Shown one piece after another: positions 62,450 through 64,000 of a stretch of DNA of 64,000 bases (position 1 is the first letter of the stretch; every line of letters starts with the position of its first letter). Source of the DNA: Flavisolibacter ginsengisoli DSM 18119 (lineage in GTDB: Bacteria > Bacteroidota > Bacteroidia > Chitinophagales > Chitinophagaceae). Under the pieces are notes generated by a model. The model worked only from the letters and a program-made list of their open reading frames with translations, had not been told where the DNA came from and searched no databases. Where the stretch lies: NCBI RefSeq assembly GCF_900129295.1, contig NZ_FQUU01000017.1, positions 1 through 64,000 on the forward strand, in the 5' to 3' direction. A program made the translations under genes and the position numbers.

Positions 62450-63271
62450 ATGAACCAGGTAATTGTTGTGATTGGCGCCGGTTCCATTGGACAGGCAATC
62501 GCCCGCAGAGTGAGTGCAGGTAAACAAGTGCTGCTGGCAGACCTTCGCCAGGAGAATGCTGATGCCGCAGCTAAAACACTGGACGATGCCGGGTTCAAAA
62601 CATCGACTGCCATTGTTGATGTATCATCACGTACTTCTGTCCAGGCGCTTGTAAAACAAGCAACAACCCTGGGAGAGGTCTTTGGCGTTATTCATGCCGC
62701 CGGTGTTTCTCCTTCACAGGCTTCACCAGAGATAATACTTAAAGTTGACCTGTATGGCACAGCGCTGGTGCTGGAAGAATTTGGAAAGGTCATCTCAACT
62801 GGTGGTTCCTGTGTAGTCATTGCCTCACAATCCGGGCATCGTTTGCCACCTCTTTCAATTGAGCAAAGCAAAGCCCTGGCGATTACACCTGTGGAAGAAT
62901 TATTAAAGCTTCCATTTCTTCAACCTGGCCAGGTAACTGATAGTTTACATGCTTATCAACTTTCTAAACGTGGGAATTCATTAAGAGTAATGGCAGAGGC
63001 GGTGCGTTGGGGCAAACGTGGGGCAAGAGTGAATACAATTAGCCCGGGTATCATTATTACACCGCTTGCTAATGATGAACTAAAGGGGCCACGTGGTGAG
63101 GGTTATCGAAAAATGATAGAATCTTCTGTTGCAAAAAGGGCAGGCACCCCTGACGAAGTAGGTAATTTAGCGGCCTTGCTAATGGGGCCTGATGGCGCAT
63201 TTATTACCGGAAGTGATTTTTTAATGGATGGGGGTGTAACAGCGACCTATTGGTATGGTGAACAAGCTTAG
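62450..63271 (+). CDS. SDR family oxidoreductase
   Basis: A 273-residue classical SDR: VVIGAGSIGQAIARRV (nucleotide-binding Gly-rich loop), VIHAAGVSPSQ, catalytic Ser in IASQSGHR, Tyr/Lys in YQLSKRGN, NTISPGIIITPL and the C-terminal FITGSDFLMDGGVTATYWYGE. The segment between Ser and Tyr is longer than usual (about 45 residues). Likely cytoplasmic NAD(P)-dependent alcohol/ketone oxidoreductase; substrate unknown. Confidence 0.9.
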   Translation: MNQVIVVIGAGSIGQAIARRVSAGKQVLLADLRQENADAAAKTLDDAGFKTSTAIVDVSSRTSVQALVKQATTLGEVFGVIHAAGVSPSQASPEIILKVDLYGTALVLEEFGKVISTGGSCVVIASQSGHRLPPLSIEQSKALAITPVEELLKLPFLQPGQVTDSLHAYQLSKRGNSLRVMAEAVRWGKRGARVNTISPGIIITPLANDELKGPRGEGYRKMIESSVAKRAGTPDEVGNLAALLMGPDGAFITGSDFLMDGGVTATYWYGEQA

Positions 63272-63389
63272 AACAAATAAAAGATCATGAAACTTGTTAT
63301 TATAATTGATGCTGGTGGCCTGGCTGGCCTTTAATACGGGAGGAAAGATGCTGCATATGACAGCTCGTTAACCTGCCACTCAATTAAGG

Positions 63390-63971
63390 TTAATCATCAA
63401 TTCCTTTTCCATCAAGGATTTTCGGGACATACTTTTCGATCCTCGAAACACGGGTCTGGGATTGTTTGGCCTGCCCAAAATAAAACAAATACGATCTTTG
63501 TCTTCCTGGCGTTAAAGCATAGAAGGCATTATGTAAATCTTTGTCTTCCTTTAGCTTGATTGCCAATTCTTCGGGAAAAGAAAAGTCTTTCGTTTCTTTT
63601 AAACTCACTTTCTTGCCAGAGCGTTGAATGGCTACGGCTTCTTTGATATAATCTTTAATGATAGCTTTCTGTTGTTTGATCTGGTTAATTCCTGTAAACC
63701 TGATCTGGCGGGCAGACTGAACATTTTCAGTTTGCTGAATTAAAATGCCTTCAGGATCTTTAAGCAAAGCTCCTTTGTGAAACAGCAAGGCACAGTAGTC
63801 TTTAAATCCGTGTATGAGTACAACATTCTTGCCTTGCAGCGTATAACATGGGTGCATCCACTTATAGTCTTCGGTAAGGTCTTTATTATCAAGGATGATT
63901 TCCCTCAAAAGGGTCATTTCCTGTTTCCAATTTAAAGACTTTTCTAAAAACTGGTCTACTTTATTGTTCAT
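63390..63971 (-). CDS. YdeI/DUF1801-type protein
   Basis: A 193-residue protein: WKQEMTLLREIILDNKDLTEDYKWMHPCYTL and VVLIHGFKDYCALLFHKGALL are typical of the DUF1801 part, and FPEELAIKLKEDKDLHNAFYALTPGRQRSYLFYFGQAKQSQTRVSRIEKYVPKIL of the YdeI/OmpD-associated C-terminal part. The molecular function of the family is not settled. Complete within the window. Confidence 0.88.
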   Translation of the reverse strand: MNNKVDQFLEKSLNWKQEMTLLREIILDNKDLTEDYKWMHPCYTLQGKNVVLIHGFKDYCALLFHKGALLKDPEGILIQQTENVQSARQIRFTGINQIKQQKAIIKDYIKEAVAIQRSGKKVSLKETKDFSFPEELAIKLKEDKDLHNAFYALTPGRQRSYLFYFGQAKQSQTRVSRIEKYVPKILDGKGIDD

Positions 63972-64000
63972 CGTGCATCATTTAAGAACTTCTAAACTAA

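Noticed and set aside
63286-63333. Start of a further gene (MKLVIIIDAGGLAGL)
   Set aside because: Stops after 15 codons. It may be a remnant of an NmrA-like reductase, but too little remains to call.

Overview
The window looks like a chromosomal segment of a Bacteroidota, most likely a Chitinophagia-type bacterium. This rests on gliding lipoprotein GldH, a BatD homologue, a UpxY-type NusG paralogue, a split MetH, a HipB/HipS/HipT-type split toxin system, TAnnTTTG promoters very close to start codons, and intergenic repeats typical of that phylum. No rRNA operon, CRISPR array or intact prophage was seen. The only RNA gene called firmly is tRNA-Arg(CCT).

Region 1 (1-300) is the 5' end of an IS110-family transposase on the minus strand. 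Upstream of it lie two long stem-loops placed where IS110 elements carry their bridge RNA. Region 2 (543-23151) is a Wzx/Wzy-type capsule or exopolysaccharide locus, all on the plus strand. It holds an export lipoprotein and BY-kinase, UpxY antiterminator, GDP-fucose synthesis (fcl, gmd), glycosyltransferases, methyltransferase, flippase, polymerase, WcaF-like acetyltransferase, a GMC oxidoreductase with an aldo/keto reductase, WcaI-like transferase, VanZ-like protein and a WcaJ-like initiating transferase. Its centre (about 7.2-20 kb) is AT-rich (about 33-40 percent GC in samples counted by hand) between 53-60 percent GC flanks. The borders fall inside gmd and near the start of the wcaI-like gene, so the centre looks like an exchanged cassette.

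Region 3 (23.1-38.7 kb) alternates genes with repeat-filled gaps. Genes are a VapBC pair, a Wzi-like barrel protein, a small hypothetical, a dipeptide epimerase, a hipB-hipS-hipT operon behind three evenly spaced operators, an outer membrane protein, batD, an SDR and a yjjG-like phosphatase. The gaps hold a 103-107 bp element with inverted ends (five copies in the window counting one truncated), a larger composite hairpin repeat (four copies), period-8 and period-7 arrays, and REP-like sequences.

Region 4 (38.7-64 kb) is mostly housekeeping: a two-component pair with gldH, yicC, an lpxD homologue, a CDF transporter, an ECF sigma factor with small proteins, a rhodanese, a UvrD-like helicase/Fe-S nuclease, an Ig-like lipoprotein, recR, metH split into two genes, a serine hydrolase, tandem HAD phosphatases, a TPR membrane protein, a VOC protein, tRNA-Arg, a broken DUF6933-like gene, an SDR and a YdeI/DUF1801-type protein. 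Between the metH halves sits a frameshifted GxxExxY gene bounded by imperfect inverted repeats. The metH leader has two mutually exclusive hairpins.
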